The position numbers and the translations under genes were made by a program. Below, piece by piece: positions 49,682 through 62,832 of a stretch of DNA of 64,000 nt; the first letter of the stretch is position 1, and each line of letters opens with the position of its first letter. Source of the stretch: Xiphydria camelus (Eukaryota > Arthropoda > Insecta > Hymenoptera > Xiphydriidae). The notes beneath the pieces are model-generated. The model worked only from the letters and a program-made list of their open reading frames with translations. It was not told the DNA's origin and did no database searches. The DNA lies in contig OY783197.1 of NCBI GenBank assembly GCA_963678675.1, positions 27,277,470 through 27,341,469 of the forward strand, read 5' to 3'.

Positions 49682-51198
49682 GGGGAGAGTTGCCTATATT
49701 GAACCGGTACGTAAATTGAACCTCCTGAAAATGGCAGATCTATATTGACGATATCTCTCAAAGGAAATAAGATATCGGTGATTTCATGTACCAGAAAATT
49801 ATTTTATTCACGGAAAATCATCGATATTTCGGCCTTCCTTTGCGATATCCTCAATATATCTATAATTTTCGTAATCAGCACGAAAAAATACATAAGATAA
49901 GATGGTAGAGAGTTCAATTTTTCGCGAAAATTGAAATCTCTGAAATCGATCTCTCGACAACCCTATCCGATGTATTTTTTTACGCTGATTCCGAAAATGA
50001 CAGATATATTGACGATATCTCAAAGGAAATATAAGATATCGGTGATTTTATGTACCAGAAAATGATTTTGTTCACGGAAAATCATCGATATTTCGGTCTT
50101 CCTTTGAGATATCCTTAATGTATTTATAATTTTCGTAATCAGCGCGAAAAAATACATAAGATAGGATGGTCGAGAGTTCGATTCCAGAGATTTCGATTTT
50201 TGTCAAAATCTTAAGGCATATACTCACGATTTTGACAAAAATCGGAATCTCTGGAATCGATCTCTCGACCACCCTATTTGATGTATTTTTTCACGCTGAT
50301 TCCGAAAATGGCAGATATATTGACGATATCTCACAGGAAATATAAGATATCGGTGATTTCATGTACCAGAAAATTACCTTTTTCACGAAAAATCATCGAT
50401 ATCTCGGTCTTCCTTTGAGATATCCTCAATATAACTATAATTTTCGTAATCAGCGCGAAAAAATACATAAAATAGGATGGTCGAGAGTTTAATTCCAGAG
50501 ATTTCGATTTTTGTCAAAATCTTAAGGCATATACTCAACATTTTTTCAATTTTTCGCGAAAATTGAAGTCTCTAAAATCGATCTTTCGATCACCCTATCC
50601 GATGTATTTTTTCGCGCTGATTCCGAAAATCATGGTTATCAGGACCATATCTCAAAGGAAATATGAGATATCAGCGATTTTATGTTCGGAAAAATTATTT
50701 TTTCATAAAAGAGTCATGGATATCTCGGTGTTGCTTTGAGATTTCCTCAATATATTGATGATTTTCATAATCAATGCGAAAAAATACACAAGATAGGATG
50801 GTCGAGAGTTCGATTCCAGAGCTTTCGATTTTTGTCAAAATCTGAAGCGCTGATTCCAAAAATCATGCACCCCCCTATTGAGAAAATCTTAAAGGATCGC
50901 CGAGATATCGATGATTTTCCATGAAAAAAAAATGTTCTGGTACATAAAATCGTTAATATTTTTAATTTCCGTTGAGATATAGTCAATATATAGGGCATAT
51001 ATGTTAATAAGTGCATGCTTTTTGGAATCAGCGCTTAAGATTTTGACAAAAATCGAAATCTCTGGAATCAGTAGTGGAATCAGACTGACCGGTACTAAGG
51101 TTTGAATTTCTACTGATAGATGACGTGAAAATGCTCCTTTACTTAAAATAGCCAGGAGGTTCAATTTAGATACCGGTTCAATATAGGCAACTCTCCCC
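49682..51198. mobile_element. 1.5 kb non-autonomous TIR element with TA target duplication
   Basis: The left end (49682-49727) and right end (51153-51198) are 46-bp inverted repeats with about two mismatches, beginning GGGGAGAGTTGCCTATATTG. Both ends are flanked by TA (49680-49681 and 51199-51200), the target duplication typical of Tc1/mariner-type elements. No open frame above about 90 codons exists inside and no transposase motif was seen. The interior is an array of alternating inverted repeats, so this is a large MITE or satellite-bearing element. Confidence 0.88.
49741..51065. repeat. Internal array of alternating inverted repeats
   Basis: GTACCAGAAAAT marks successive units at 49788, 50052 and 50363, with a diverged one at 50684 and an inverted one at about 50935-50951. 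Spacing is 262-321 bp. Each unit contains a forward block (TCGGTCTTCCTTTGAGATAT, then AATACATAAGATAGGATGGT, then CGATTTTTGTCAAAATCTTA) and its reverse complement shortly after. RNA from either strand could fold into several long hairpins. Confidence 0.8.
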
Positions 51199-53465
51199 TA
51201 TATTTGAAAAACGATGAGGAAATCGGCAAAAGTGAGTACTAATATGTTGAAAGCCCGTAAAATTTCTCGTTGGATGGCGTCAGACCGGTTCCGATCGGAA
51301 AATTAGGAGTCGAGTTTGAACTTGAAAATAGAAAATCGTTTAAAAAGTAGTGTGGCCCAAATTGACCAAAATCCGGGCAACGCCGAATGGAACTATGCTA
51401 GTATATATAAAAATGGCGGAAGCAAAGTTGTAGACCTAATATATGTAATTATCAAAGAGAAACTGCCGATTCGTATCAAATTATTCAGTTTAGAAAAAAA
51501 AAATAGAAGATCAAGGATACTCGCATTTTGAAAAGGGAACGAGAAAAAAATAAAGTTCGATAATAAACAGGAAGCCCGCTTAATTGCGCCATTATTCCTC
51601 AAAGGATGACAATACGTGGCACTCCGTACGCTCGGCCCGAATGCCCAAAGTGAATTGTCCGTGTCCCCACTCGAGGACTATTCTTCCGCACTCGCCCTCT
51701 CACCGCTCTACAATACCGAAAATACAAGAGGGACGGTTGGAGCGCACCCAAAACATATCCGAAGCGTGTTCGCATTAATACCTACATTGTCCATGGACTC
51801 TTCGCTTTATCGAAACTTCAATGACACGCGGAAAAAGTACGTATGTACATTTATATCGATGCATAACTAAAACTGATGAAGAGTACAATATAGGTACTCG
51901 TAATGGAGCGAAGTGAATCTCGCATTGAGAATCCTATATCGTACGGTCTGTCCTGACTTAGCGAAAATATGATACGAGTCAAACGAAAAATAAATGAAAA
52001 CCTTGAATAACCTAAATAAAAATTAGTAGATACATATATTTTTATTTTATAATAATACAAAATTCATTATAGAAAAATGTAAGTAATAAATGCGTTTTCA
52101 AAATCTCATTGTCTTAATTTTCAAGAGCATTGACTTAAAATACGCAGTCCGAGTTTTAAAACTCAAAAAGGCGGATCCAATGTGGTGGATTAAAATGCAA
52201 AACTTATCTGATTCTTCTGAAATATATATCAGACCTTTACGATTTTTCATCTCAATTTTTAACAGCTTGAAGATGACGTACACACGACCTTTTTCGAATT
52301 GCAATAATTGTTAAATGCAAGTGAAAAAGAGAAAAGTTACGCAGGAGTAACATTGTAATAACGATTTTTCAGATCGAGATTACGGTTTAACGCTTTCGAC
52401 CCGCTAATCGTACTGAATTAAATTAACCGACGTAGCTAGTTGTAGTCCACTTCAGCGAATTATCAATTCAGGTCACCAAATGCTTATTTCCCTATCCGTG
52501 ACCGCTGCTGTAATACAATTAACCTCATTCTTTTTTTCTCTGCCTAACAACAGCTATGATAGGCCCAGTGACATTTGCAATGCCAAGTCCACGGTCTTCG
52601 CAATGTCAGTACGCGAAAGGTTGATTCCAGGTCGTAAAACTATCTCATTACCGCTCGTAAAAAACGTTCTACTATACAGGATGAATCTGACGCACGTGCG
52701 AGTGTGAACGAGAGAAAGAGAAACGGATCTCTTCCGTTGGCGGCGCGTCCGTCGCGCGCTACCTCGCCTGCCGCGTACGACGGAGACGCCGCTATACAGA
52801 GCAGCGCGTGCCCCTCATACGGGCTGACAGCATCAGATCCACCCTGTATACAATTAATCTCACAAAGCAAATATTTCCTCGACGACACCACGTGACGGGA
52901 AGTTTTCTCGAATCGACAATCTCCTCTTTTTTTTGTCGGCGATACCCCATTTACATAAGATAAAAAGGAGGGCGAGCATAAAGGCGATGGCCGAGAGCAG
53001 AAAGAGCGCTACCGCGCACGAGAGAAGAAAGGTTGCTCGCGGGAGAGGCGGCCGACCATTATATGCGGCGGATAGGGGAGACGCAAGAGCAGGCGACCTC
53101 GGTGGAAGGCAGTGTCGGACCAAATGACTCATCAAATATTACGATTCGAGAAAATCGATACGCGCGAACTCCCACATGACGGCGCGCGGGGTCTGGGGTA
53201 CAGTGAAATTAATCCAGATATTATTAATCCGCCGTTGGGCTGACGAGACGCCCGATGAGGTACGAAAAGAGCGCCCCTCCCACTTTCAGCCCAAGAGCTA
53301 CCACAGCGCCGTTTTACGTGTGGGAAGCTGTATACGGGTATGCGTGTTCGCAATTCGAATGAAGTTGTTAAGACCGAGATTTTCGAGGGGTCGGGAGACT
53401 TGTCAACTCGCCAAGTACGAGAGTTCGACGGGAAAAAATGGGCGGAATACTCGGGATCTCGCTCG

Positions 53466-53519
53466 GACGTCATTAATTTTAGTGACGTAACTGTGCCATA
53501 TTCGCCGCGGTTATAAAAA
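53466..53519 (+). promoter_or_regulatory. Possible core promoter: paired CRE-like sites and TATA box
   Basis: GACGTCA near 53466 and TGACGTAA at 53483-53490 are inverted CRE-like sites. A TATAAAAA box follows at 53512-53519. A 74-codon open frame starts at ATG 53545, only about 26 bp after the TATA box, which leaves almost no 5' UTR, so that frame is probably not the product. Confidence 0.35.
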
Positions 53520-54256
53520 CTCGCACGCGAAAAGCAGGGAAATTATGCGCGATATTAACGGTGTTTGTGCGGTTAAGATTGTTTGGTTGACGGCACTAAA
53601 ACTCATCCCGAGAGTTACGTTATCGTTTTGCGATAAGATTCTTTTCGATACTCCAGATACATATTTCGGTAATGAGGGTATGAAGGGACTGTATACACAG
53701 TTGATTTGGTCGTTAATACTTTGCGATATATTTATTCAAATCGACCTTTATCTTCGATTCGAAGACTAGCTTATAAAGATTTCAATTCGTTGATATTTAT
53801 GGTTTTTATTTGCGGAATTCTATGGTCAATCGTATAGCGAATATTTATTGGAACAAAAAAGTCTCTTTGTAAAATGGTAGTAGTGCGCCACTCCCCCTCT
53901 TATTTTTGCATCGAAAATGATTGCCGGTTGCCTACTTTTTAATTCAACCTTCTGTTGCGCCATCCCCTTTTTTTTTCGATGAACGAAAAATGATTACCGT
54001 GACAACGCCTTTTTCTTCGAAAGATAATATCATGCCACGTCGAACCGCTCGAACGGCTTTTACGAATATGTTTTTGTAGCAAACTTAAATCGATTTGGAA
54101 TTATTCGCCTGAGAAAGTTATATGCGTTATAAAAAGTAATATACGTTCGAGTTTGGGTTTCGATGAAATTTTGCGCGTAACGTTATATCGCTTTTAACTA
54201 TTTACGTATGTTGCGCGACTTAATTACGCTACGAATATTCGTTGCACGTGCACCAT

Positions 54257-54465
54257 ATGAGACTAAACTTACTCGCGGGGGAAAAAGTTTCGATCATTAT
54301 TATCTCATTATTTATGAACTTTTGGCCAACATCGATATAAGACTTTATTACAGATAAAAATGTAATCTTCAAAAAAGTATTACACAAATATGAGCCAAAG
54401 GCTCATAGATAATGAGATATTAATGATTCGAGTTTCTTTCCTGGCGAGTAAGTTTAGCCTCTCAT
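54257..54465. mobile_element. Palindromic MITE-like element, family A, copy 2
   Basis: The most complete copy. The left end (GAGACTAAACTTACTCGC, then GATCATTATTATCTCATTA) is matched inverted at the right end (GGCGAGTAAGTTTAGCCTCT), giving arms of about 60 bp. The interior is nearly identical to 23026-23212. No coding capacity. Confidence 0.85.
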
Positions 54466-55639
54466 TATGGTATACTCTGCTATGGAATGGGACGGTATGA
54501 CACACAGTCGACATCGATACGAAATGACACCGACGTACCGTACTTCCGTGCACGGGTGGTGTAGCCCACACATCCTGTTTCGTTCTGTACCTCTCTTAAT
54601 TCCGTTATGCCCTACATGAATTTCTTTCCCCTCGCGCACACGTATTTTAAAAATATCTACACCAATTATCGGCGGTTTGCAGTGACGTATAATTCAGCAC
54701 GTAAAAAAAATCAGCACCATTCGTCATTTCATAATCGCTCAGAATATTTTATCTCATGAAATTGTCGAATTTCATAAAAGGACCATTGAATCCATGATAC
54801 TTTCGATTAAAAAGCAATATTGCACGGTGCAAATATTTGATCCAACTTTCTCTTGCTATACTGTATAGCTGTTGCGGAACCACTATACAAAAATGACGAA
54901 AGATCTGTTTGGTACTACCATAATGTGTCGTTAGCGTGAGCGTTACATCGAAATGGATAAACAAGCCCACGTGTTAATCGTAGGTACTGATCTCTTCACG
55001 TCATCGTTTTTATTAGCGAATTTCAATCAAACAACTATTTCGCGCCAGTGTCCCATCGGAATCATTTGAAACATTGACTCATGCAGTTGTCGAGTGAAAT
55101 TTAAAGAACTGGATTCGAGGTTCAGCTGTAAAATGAAATTATCGACCTGAAAGTGGATTTGCCGAAATACTAGTGATAAGGAATTCAAGTTCGGATTTTA
55201 GAACGCGCGATCGAACGAGAGCCACAAAGCGCCCACGTTCTCGAAAACCTTTGTGGGTGTCCCTTGTATGTTTCGAGAAACCTTTTTTGTAAGTTTCGAA
55301 GGAGAGACTCTGCGAAAAATTAAGAGTCGAACCTTGGAGATCGCAGAACACATTCCGCGCATCGAATCGACCAGCCGTGTTGTAAAACAGTCGAGACGGA
55401 ATTCAGATATTCCGTACAAAGTTTCACGCTCGAGCAGCGTGACAAAGTCAAAGATCAGTGTAGCGAGTCGAACGCAGGAATGAAGAACGATTCGACGGAC
55501 TATAAAATCAGGAAATGCCCGCTTATAATGGGCAAACGTGGAACTGCATTCTGTGCAATTTTCGCCGGTGCTCGAGGGCATCGACCGATATCGACGAACG
55601 CTGTGAATTTAATTTCGTTTGGAAATTATTTTTTATATT

Positions 55640-55943
55640 TACATAGACGGAAAAAAAAGGATCTTGGAGTCTGCAAAACTAGGTTTTGCTGAGAATTGTT
55701 TGCTATCACGGCAAAAGTATTATCTGTGGCGGCAAAATGTATGTTCAATAATGGCTGATGTACATAATTGCAATCGAAGTGAAATTTTTTCGGTAAACAT
55801 ATTTGCTACTTCAGTAAATATTTTTACTATTATTCGACATATCTCTTGTCGCGACAGATAATATTTTTGACGTAATAGCAAAAATTCTCAGCAAGCCTCA
55901 GTTTCGCTGAGACTGCAAAATCATCTTTTTTTTCCGTGTATAT
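55640..55943. mobile_element. Foldback MITE-like element of about 300 bp
   Basis: The left arm starts at about 55647 with ACGGAAAAAAAAGGATCTT and contains TTTTGCTGAGAATTGTTTGC and TATTATCTGT. The right arm contains the inverse blocks GCAAAAATTCTCAGCAAG, ACAGATAATA and TTTTTTTTCCGTGTA. Arms are about 95 bp, with about 100 bp between them. No coding capacity. Confidence 0.8.
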
Positions 55944-58900
55944 ATTTCTGTTTTGGTTTCTCGACTTACCCCAGAATCTATAAATGAATTTTTGCCAAAT
56001 AATTGAAAAATAGCGATTTTATCGAGAAATACAACACTTTTATAACGTATGTACTTTCGAGTCTATAATATAACAGGTCCAGCTTTTAATTCGCCACGCA
56101 GAAGCGAATGCTTATCGTTGCTACCCTTCCCATAGATACGCCCCCATCCAGGAATCATTTAAGCGGCGTCATTGCGTGTCCTATACGAGCACGTCCAAAC
56201 CCTAAAGAACCGTGCAGCACGGATTAGACAGGATTTGGGGCGGCAGTTACATGAGATTGGAAGGAGGGGTCGGAATAAACCGTCGAGCGCGACGAAAGAA
56301 AGGGAGATTGAATGAAATGCAGGCGAAAGAAACGGATCCGTCGATTCGTCTATGGGGACGGATATTTTCATCATCTCCGCGCGGCATACGATTCTGAAAG
56401 AGAGGGTCCAGTGGCGACTGACATCATCTTACAACGGATAAATCTCGATGCCAAGGGGGAAGTGACGAAATTATGTCGTCTCATCTAACCTCTAATTAAT
56501 TTCGACAGATTTTCTTCCGCTTGACAATTTATAGACTTTGCAGAATTAACCCATTGACCCTTAAGAATTGAAAAAATAATTCATTTCCTTAGAATAATCG
56601 CTATTTGATGTCCAAGTGCAAAATGAAAAATCATAGTTTCTTGGCATTTTGCCTTGGCTAATGAAAGCACAAAAATTGATTAATTAATTACTAGTTAGTA
56701 CGTTTGAAAATGAACGTGTCGCCGGGAGTACCTGCTAATCAATGATGAATCAATTGTCATATTTTCATTAATTAAAGCGAACACCACCGTAGCTAATGAG
56801 AGCGTGAGAATTAATTGTTCATTGACTGATATACTTATGTGAATGACTTTTTAAAAAGTCACCAGCTACAGGATCCACGACGCCGAGAGTACCGTGCAAC
56901 GGGAGCGTCCTCAATGCACAGCAGGCGTGTTAAACAATGTTCTCTCTCTGGCACTCGCGCGTCTCTTATGGACGTCTAGATGGCGTCCGCCCGGTATGTA
57001 AGACAGAATATACACGCCGGAAGTGGAAGGACACCCAAGCCAATGCGGAGAGTCAACGGAGAGCGGACTGTGCCACCTGACTCGAGGAATCTCAGTTTCG
57101 CAGATTTGAAACAGGATACGACCGTAGCTCGCCTCGCTATCGGGTTGCGCGAACGGCATCGTCATCTACCGCGGCGTTGGACTAAAAATCCCGACCAAGC
57201 GCTACTCATCGCAGCGTTTATCGCGCGATACGACACACCACGAGCGTGCAGCAGGGGTTGGCGTTCGCGCGTTACCGTGGCAAAGCTTTCTCTTCAAATT
57301 AAAACCGACAATTAATCCGGCTGAGTAACTAAAGCCGGTGTCAATGAATGCCCGGGGGGCTCGTCACAACAGCTAAATATGCATAGAGGGTGTCTGATAT
57401 TTTGATAAGCCCTCACATACATATTGAGCCGATAAACGATCACGTGGTAATTTCGTTTGGTATTTCACCTCTTGCGAAAATAATTTATAGTTTATTTCAA
57501 ACTAAAAATACATTGTGTGTAAAATTTTCCATTTTTGATGTAATTAATAAGGGAGTATGTGTATCGATTAAATTTTACCAATTTTTAATTAGAAGTAAAA
57601 TGTCGAATAAATCCGAAAAAAAATGCTGTCGCGGCTTTGCATAATATTTTTTGGGCCGATTCGCGATTTTGTAAGCTACAAAAGCCGGGGAATAGCGTTG
57701 ATTTTTTGCACGCCTTTTATAGCAGTGCAAGTTGTCGCATCCAAATGAATGGAGCGAGATAGTTTGACCGACGCGACAGCACTGATTATCGACCCTCCTG
57801 ATTAAAGAGTCGGGAATAACAGGGGTGGTGAAATAATGACTGACGTTGCATTTGTAACTGAAATTCCGTACCCAAAAATTACGGGTTGCGAAGTAACTAT
57901 CTCTTTTCTTTCCAATAATTAGAATTGTGGCGGAAGCAGCCTCGAGTATAATTGGACGGAAGATATTTTATGGCGGTAGCCACATCCGTTACGATATTCT
58001 TCCCACATAAAATAGATGAGCGCAAGAACAAAGTATTTACAGCCTCCGCAATTCCTTTTAAAGGATATTTAACTGTGCGCCGAAGGGCATTTAAATTATC
58101 CAACCATTTCGACACACGGTGAGAGCTAAATTCCTTCCAGTCGAACGATATTTAACTGACGCAAACCATCAATTGCGAACTGAACCTGGCCATTTTTTAT
58201 TTACGAAAACTGAATACGGTATTTCGTCTACGCGCACACATATACACACAGTCGGGACGATAATAATTTATCATTCCGCTTGGCTCATCGAACGGGAGAA
58301 ATTTTCGTCGTCTTCCATTATGTGACGTCCGACAGGAGGGAGGAAATGGCGGGTGGATAAACGCGAGCGAAATACACATTGGAAATCGACACAGCGGGGA
58401 TTCGATTACTCGGATAACGAGAGGAGCGGTCGGTGAAGGTTCGTTTATAGTCTGAGCATTTCGAAGCACTCCCCTGGAATGGTCACCCGCAACGAGAGGG
58501 ACATAATAATATATTTACGTTCGTTTCAACGGAAACTCGGAAATTGCAACATTCTTGTAAATGTCGATACACTTTGAAAAAGAGAATTACAAAAGTTCGC
58601 TTGTGCTCTCAATTCTTTAATAGATTGCTAAAATTTGAATTATATATAGAAAAAAATTATGGTAAAATTATACTCATACTCGAGCATAGTAATTTGCCGC
58701 AATTATTTTCTATCCAAATGAGATGACAGGAAATATTTGAGAAAACATCGGTATAAAAAAATACGAAAACAATAAAATAAAATGATACGCAAAAATCTTG
58801 TAAAATGACAAAATACGAGAGAAGAAAATTTAGAATTTTACAATATCGTATAGTAAAATTATCGAGTCTTGCAAAATTATAAATTCTGCACAGAGAAACG

Positions 58901-61097
58901 GACCTTATTCCGCGCTGGTGTATTAATCTCCGTGTTTTGAAATTGGAACTGTTCTCTATTCTCCGTGTTCTGCCCCCAATTCCCCATTCCTCCTATTATG
59001 CGCAGACCCATATTCTCGTGTACTTTAATTTCCCCCACTTTCTTCCTACTTCTGGATCGTTCACCGTATCTACCCCCTGAAAGCCCGTCAAAATTTGGAA
59101 TACAACGTACGAAAAAATGTTGATGTATTTTGCACAAGAAATAACATTGAGTATACGATAGTTGTGAAAAATATTTAGAAATATATTCGCACTTCGGGAA
59201 GCCATTTGTATGCAGAAGAGGGTGATAATACCCTGATTACCGCTGTAAAAAACGGTCGATCAAGACAGACATCCGACGTAACGATGGTGAAATAGGTAAG
59301 CATCGAACGGCAATTTCACGATTGAAGTAATGGCTAATGAGTGCATCCGAAGTGTCATGCTTCGATCCTACACGCGAGTACATGCATCATGTACTGGTAG
59401 GTACAACGCGCTCGGAACGCGCAGCGAAGTTCGCTCTCGCGTATCTCCTCTTCCACCCCGTCCAGAGAGAGAGAGAGAATACGAATTTCACCGCGTACAA
59501 TGTCCCATGATTTCCATTCACTGAGTTCTCGCGAAAGAGGCAGGATTCGTTCCCGAATGTAAAATTCAACTTTTGCGAAATCACGGCCAGCTCGGCTCCT
59601 TCGAAGCCGCGACCTTCGTTTCAGATTCTACGGGCAATTTCGAGCGAATTTCGAAAATTTTATTTTAAAAATTTTCCACTTTTTTCCCGCTGTGTGTGGG
59701 TCAAGCAGAATCTATTTGCATTTACAGTCCAGTCGCAGTACAGCCAAAAGTAATATGTATGTACTTTCATAAGTAAAAGAGACGGTCTTCGAAAACTTGG
59801 AATTTTTCCTCGCCGGCTTTACTCTGTTGCTACCCCTGACCACGCCCACTTTCGTCGCGTCACGATTAACAGCGCAAGCGCGATTCGTCGTCTTCCCAGT
59901 GAAATTGTTCTGAAAGTGTAAAGTATCACTGTATTTGTGAAAATGAAAAACTATGTGCAATTTTGATAATAAAATATGTACTCAAAATACTAGTTTATTT
60001 GCAAAAGAATTCTAAAAATCTTTGATAATAATTGAAAGCCTTAAATTAATTCCGTTTCGCATTGCACTCTCCCGATAATCCTTCAAAATTGACAATTTTC
60101 CAAAATATTTGTTGATAGGTCGCGTATCTGTCTCCTTCCTCCCTCTGTACAGTAGAAATACCACGGCGAACAATGCATAACCTCGAGTTCCATTCACCCC
60201 ACCATCCTACAATTTCAGAATGTGCCCGCATACGGGGTGGACGCCAGCCGTTCACCATAGGCGACGCGCGAGCGCAAGCAAGAACGTCATCCGCAACACG
60301 GATCCTCCATTGAGAACTTCGTACAGTAACCGTCTGTCACGAGCATTGTTTTCCCCCTCTTCATTTGCGCCCCTTCGTCATAGCTAGTTGACATACTCGA
60401 TTCACAGGAGTTTGGTGTCTACCGAGTATGATCAAAGTTGAGGGAATAATAGCAACAAATAATTCGAAGCCAATTACAAGGGATGTTGGGGGTGCTGAAG
60501 CGAATATCGTCGTAGAAAATGGTATATGAAAAGCGGAAGCGACAAATCAGTATGTTAAAATAACAGAAAACTCTCAATGTCCATACTTATGTTCTATTAC
60601 TATAATATCGATACATTTATGGAATTTAGTAATTTCATTAAAAATCTACATACATCTCGCAAAATTCTCCATTAACTATTATGAATTTGTCGCCACAGCA
60701 TCTACTCCGGGCAGAATGATAACGAAACACTGGCTCCGCTCATAAATTACATCACCCCTCCCCATACGTTGTCACCTTGCGTCACCCCTGCCCCTTTGTA
60801 CAAAAAAAATCGTCCTTTTATTCACATACGAGAAAGAGTGATGTCGCAAAAATATACCAACTTCCACTCCCCCTTCGTCATATTCTGCTCGATCCCCACT
60901 CTTTATCCCATCAGCGTGACTTAATTTCTAAACAAAGCCATTAAAATCCCTGGGGCCCCGATATGACGGTCTACAGTTGCATACAGTGAAACCTCTCCAA
61001 AGCAGCCACCTGCGGAAGGACCATTTATTTATTATAAATAGCGAAGTTTTCCGTCGCACAGGGTCTTCCTTGCACGTTTCCTGATGGAAACATTCAT

Positions 61098-61256
61098 TTG
61101 AGATAAATAGGAATTTATTCACATCGAAGAAAAGTCTACTTGAATGATAAAAATGTTTTGCATATTTGTTTAATCGAGTGCGAATCTAGTAGGACATCTA
61201 TCCAATTCAAATATACATACTTTTATTTGATGTGAATAAATTCCTATTCATCTCAG
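61098..61256. repeat. Inverted repeat with about 28-bp core arms
   Basis: TTGAGATAAATAGGAATTTA (61098-61117, continuing to 61125) recurs inverted at 61229-61256 (ending AAATTCCTATTCATCTCAG). The arms differ at about three positions and can be extended weakly. The spacer is about 103 bp. It may be a small decayed palindromic element. Confidence 0.65.
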
Positions 61257-62654
61257 ATCAATTTTTCTATTGGCTTCATATTCAACTAAACCCTTTCCCT
61301 GGCTGTGTGTTCACAAAACTAATCGGTAGCATCCGACGCTCCCCTGGCAAAGCGTTCGAGATCAACCGTTTGACGATCAATGAACGCCGAACCCCGCCGA
61401 GCTGTTTTAACTTACGAACGCGCCCATTGAGGGGAATCCGTGTCGCGGTCGGGCGTTTCCACTGTGCTCGACCGATGCGCGGCGGCATAGACCAGACGCG
61501 CGTCAGGAGCTGATATTCGCTATGTACATCACGCCGCGCTTCCATTTCACCGGACCGGAAGCATATCGCGAACGCGTTCCGTCAATCACGAAACCGAAGA
61601 ACGAGGCCGCCGTGAAACTACAACCTATCGTCGGAATGTCTCTGTCGGAATTTTTTTCTCCTACACTCTTTTACGTTGACCCATTCCGCGCGCGCGCTCA
61701 TTTGCTCCGCTGTCTGCAGGCGAGTATAAGTTCTGGGGCGCGCGCACTTCCGACACCGGTGCTTTTTTAATTTCGGTGCCTAAAATCCTCGCGACGGAAA
61801 AATCGTTGACGTTCCTGACGTTTTTCTGATGTGTCATTCTCTCCTTCCCTTTCTCTCTCTCTCTCTTCGTTCGTAGCAGAATGAAAATCCATGCTTCAGT
61901 AGGTACATTCGGAGCGCGTGGAAAGATCGCGTCGTGTCGTTTGAATTGTACAGGACGCCCATCCACAGTCAGATGTTAAAAAATAGTAGGTTTTAATGAC
62001 TCCATATTTGAAAAAATTACCATTTTTTTTTCATTTGAGCATTACGAAGAGATAAGAAAAAGCAGTTTAATGGTGCTTGTAATAAATTCGGTAGAATTTT
62101 GAGGAAATAATATTGGAAGAAAGTGATTGAGATTTGTAATCGAAATCATTTATTTTCAAAAGAACATAACGAAATTGTGAGGCGTGGAAGATAACAAATA
62201 CGATCACTCTTTAATGAACAAATACCCCAACAAGCTTTTTCCCATACTACAAATAACACGCACAACGATAGCGACTACTTGTTATGACCATCGTAACGAT
62301 TTACAGAATCTGGGCAGTGATAACATGATTACCTCAACACTGAGAATTCATAAGATTAGCGATGGGAAAGCATCGTGAAATTACTTGACGAATTAAGAAA
62401 CGAAATTTTTGAAATAATGACTTTTAAAAATAACAATGCATTTCTACTGACGATTGAAAAAAAAAATGACCAGACATTAAAAGAATGACCAAGTGGGAGC
62501 CCTGATTATACCTACTCCCGTAAGTAGGTCATTGTTGACGCCTCTAGGGGCTATCCTAGGTGTGTAGCAGCAGCCCACAGTAGGCCCTCATCTTTACGGA
62601 TTTACGGCTATTTAAGGGGACTATCATATAAGAAGACTATCCTCAGCGGGTTAA

Positions 62655-62832
62655 CCGTCTTTAATTTAAATCGCTATTATCTCGTTAAATATGAACTCTT
62701 GGTCCGTGTTCGTATAATACTTTTTTATAGATCACACTTTTATCTACAATAAAGTTCTATATCAATGCCCGACAAAAGTGCATAAATAACGAGATAACAG
62801 CGATTCAAATTCCCTTCCTGGCGAGTAACTTC
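62655..62832. mobile_element. Palindromic MITE-like element, family A, copy 3 (inverted, diverged)
   Basis: Reverse-complemented, this copy reads TCTCGTTATTTATG-like ends around an interior containing ACTTTATTGTAGATAAAA and AAAAAAGTATTATACGAA, aligning with copies 1 and 2. The right end retains TTCCTGGCGAGTAACTT. It is more diverged than the other two copies. Confidence 0.7.

Noticed and set aside
50176..50190. GTTCGATTCC resembling a tRNA B box
   Set aside because: It is part of the repeated palindromic unit. No A box, anticodon arm or acceptor stem surrounds it.
60928..61513. Two open frames both beginning MNKFLFIS on opposite strands
   Set aside because: The similarity comes from the inverted repeat at 61098-61256, not from related genes.
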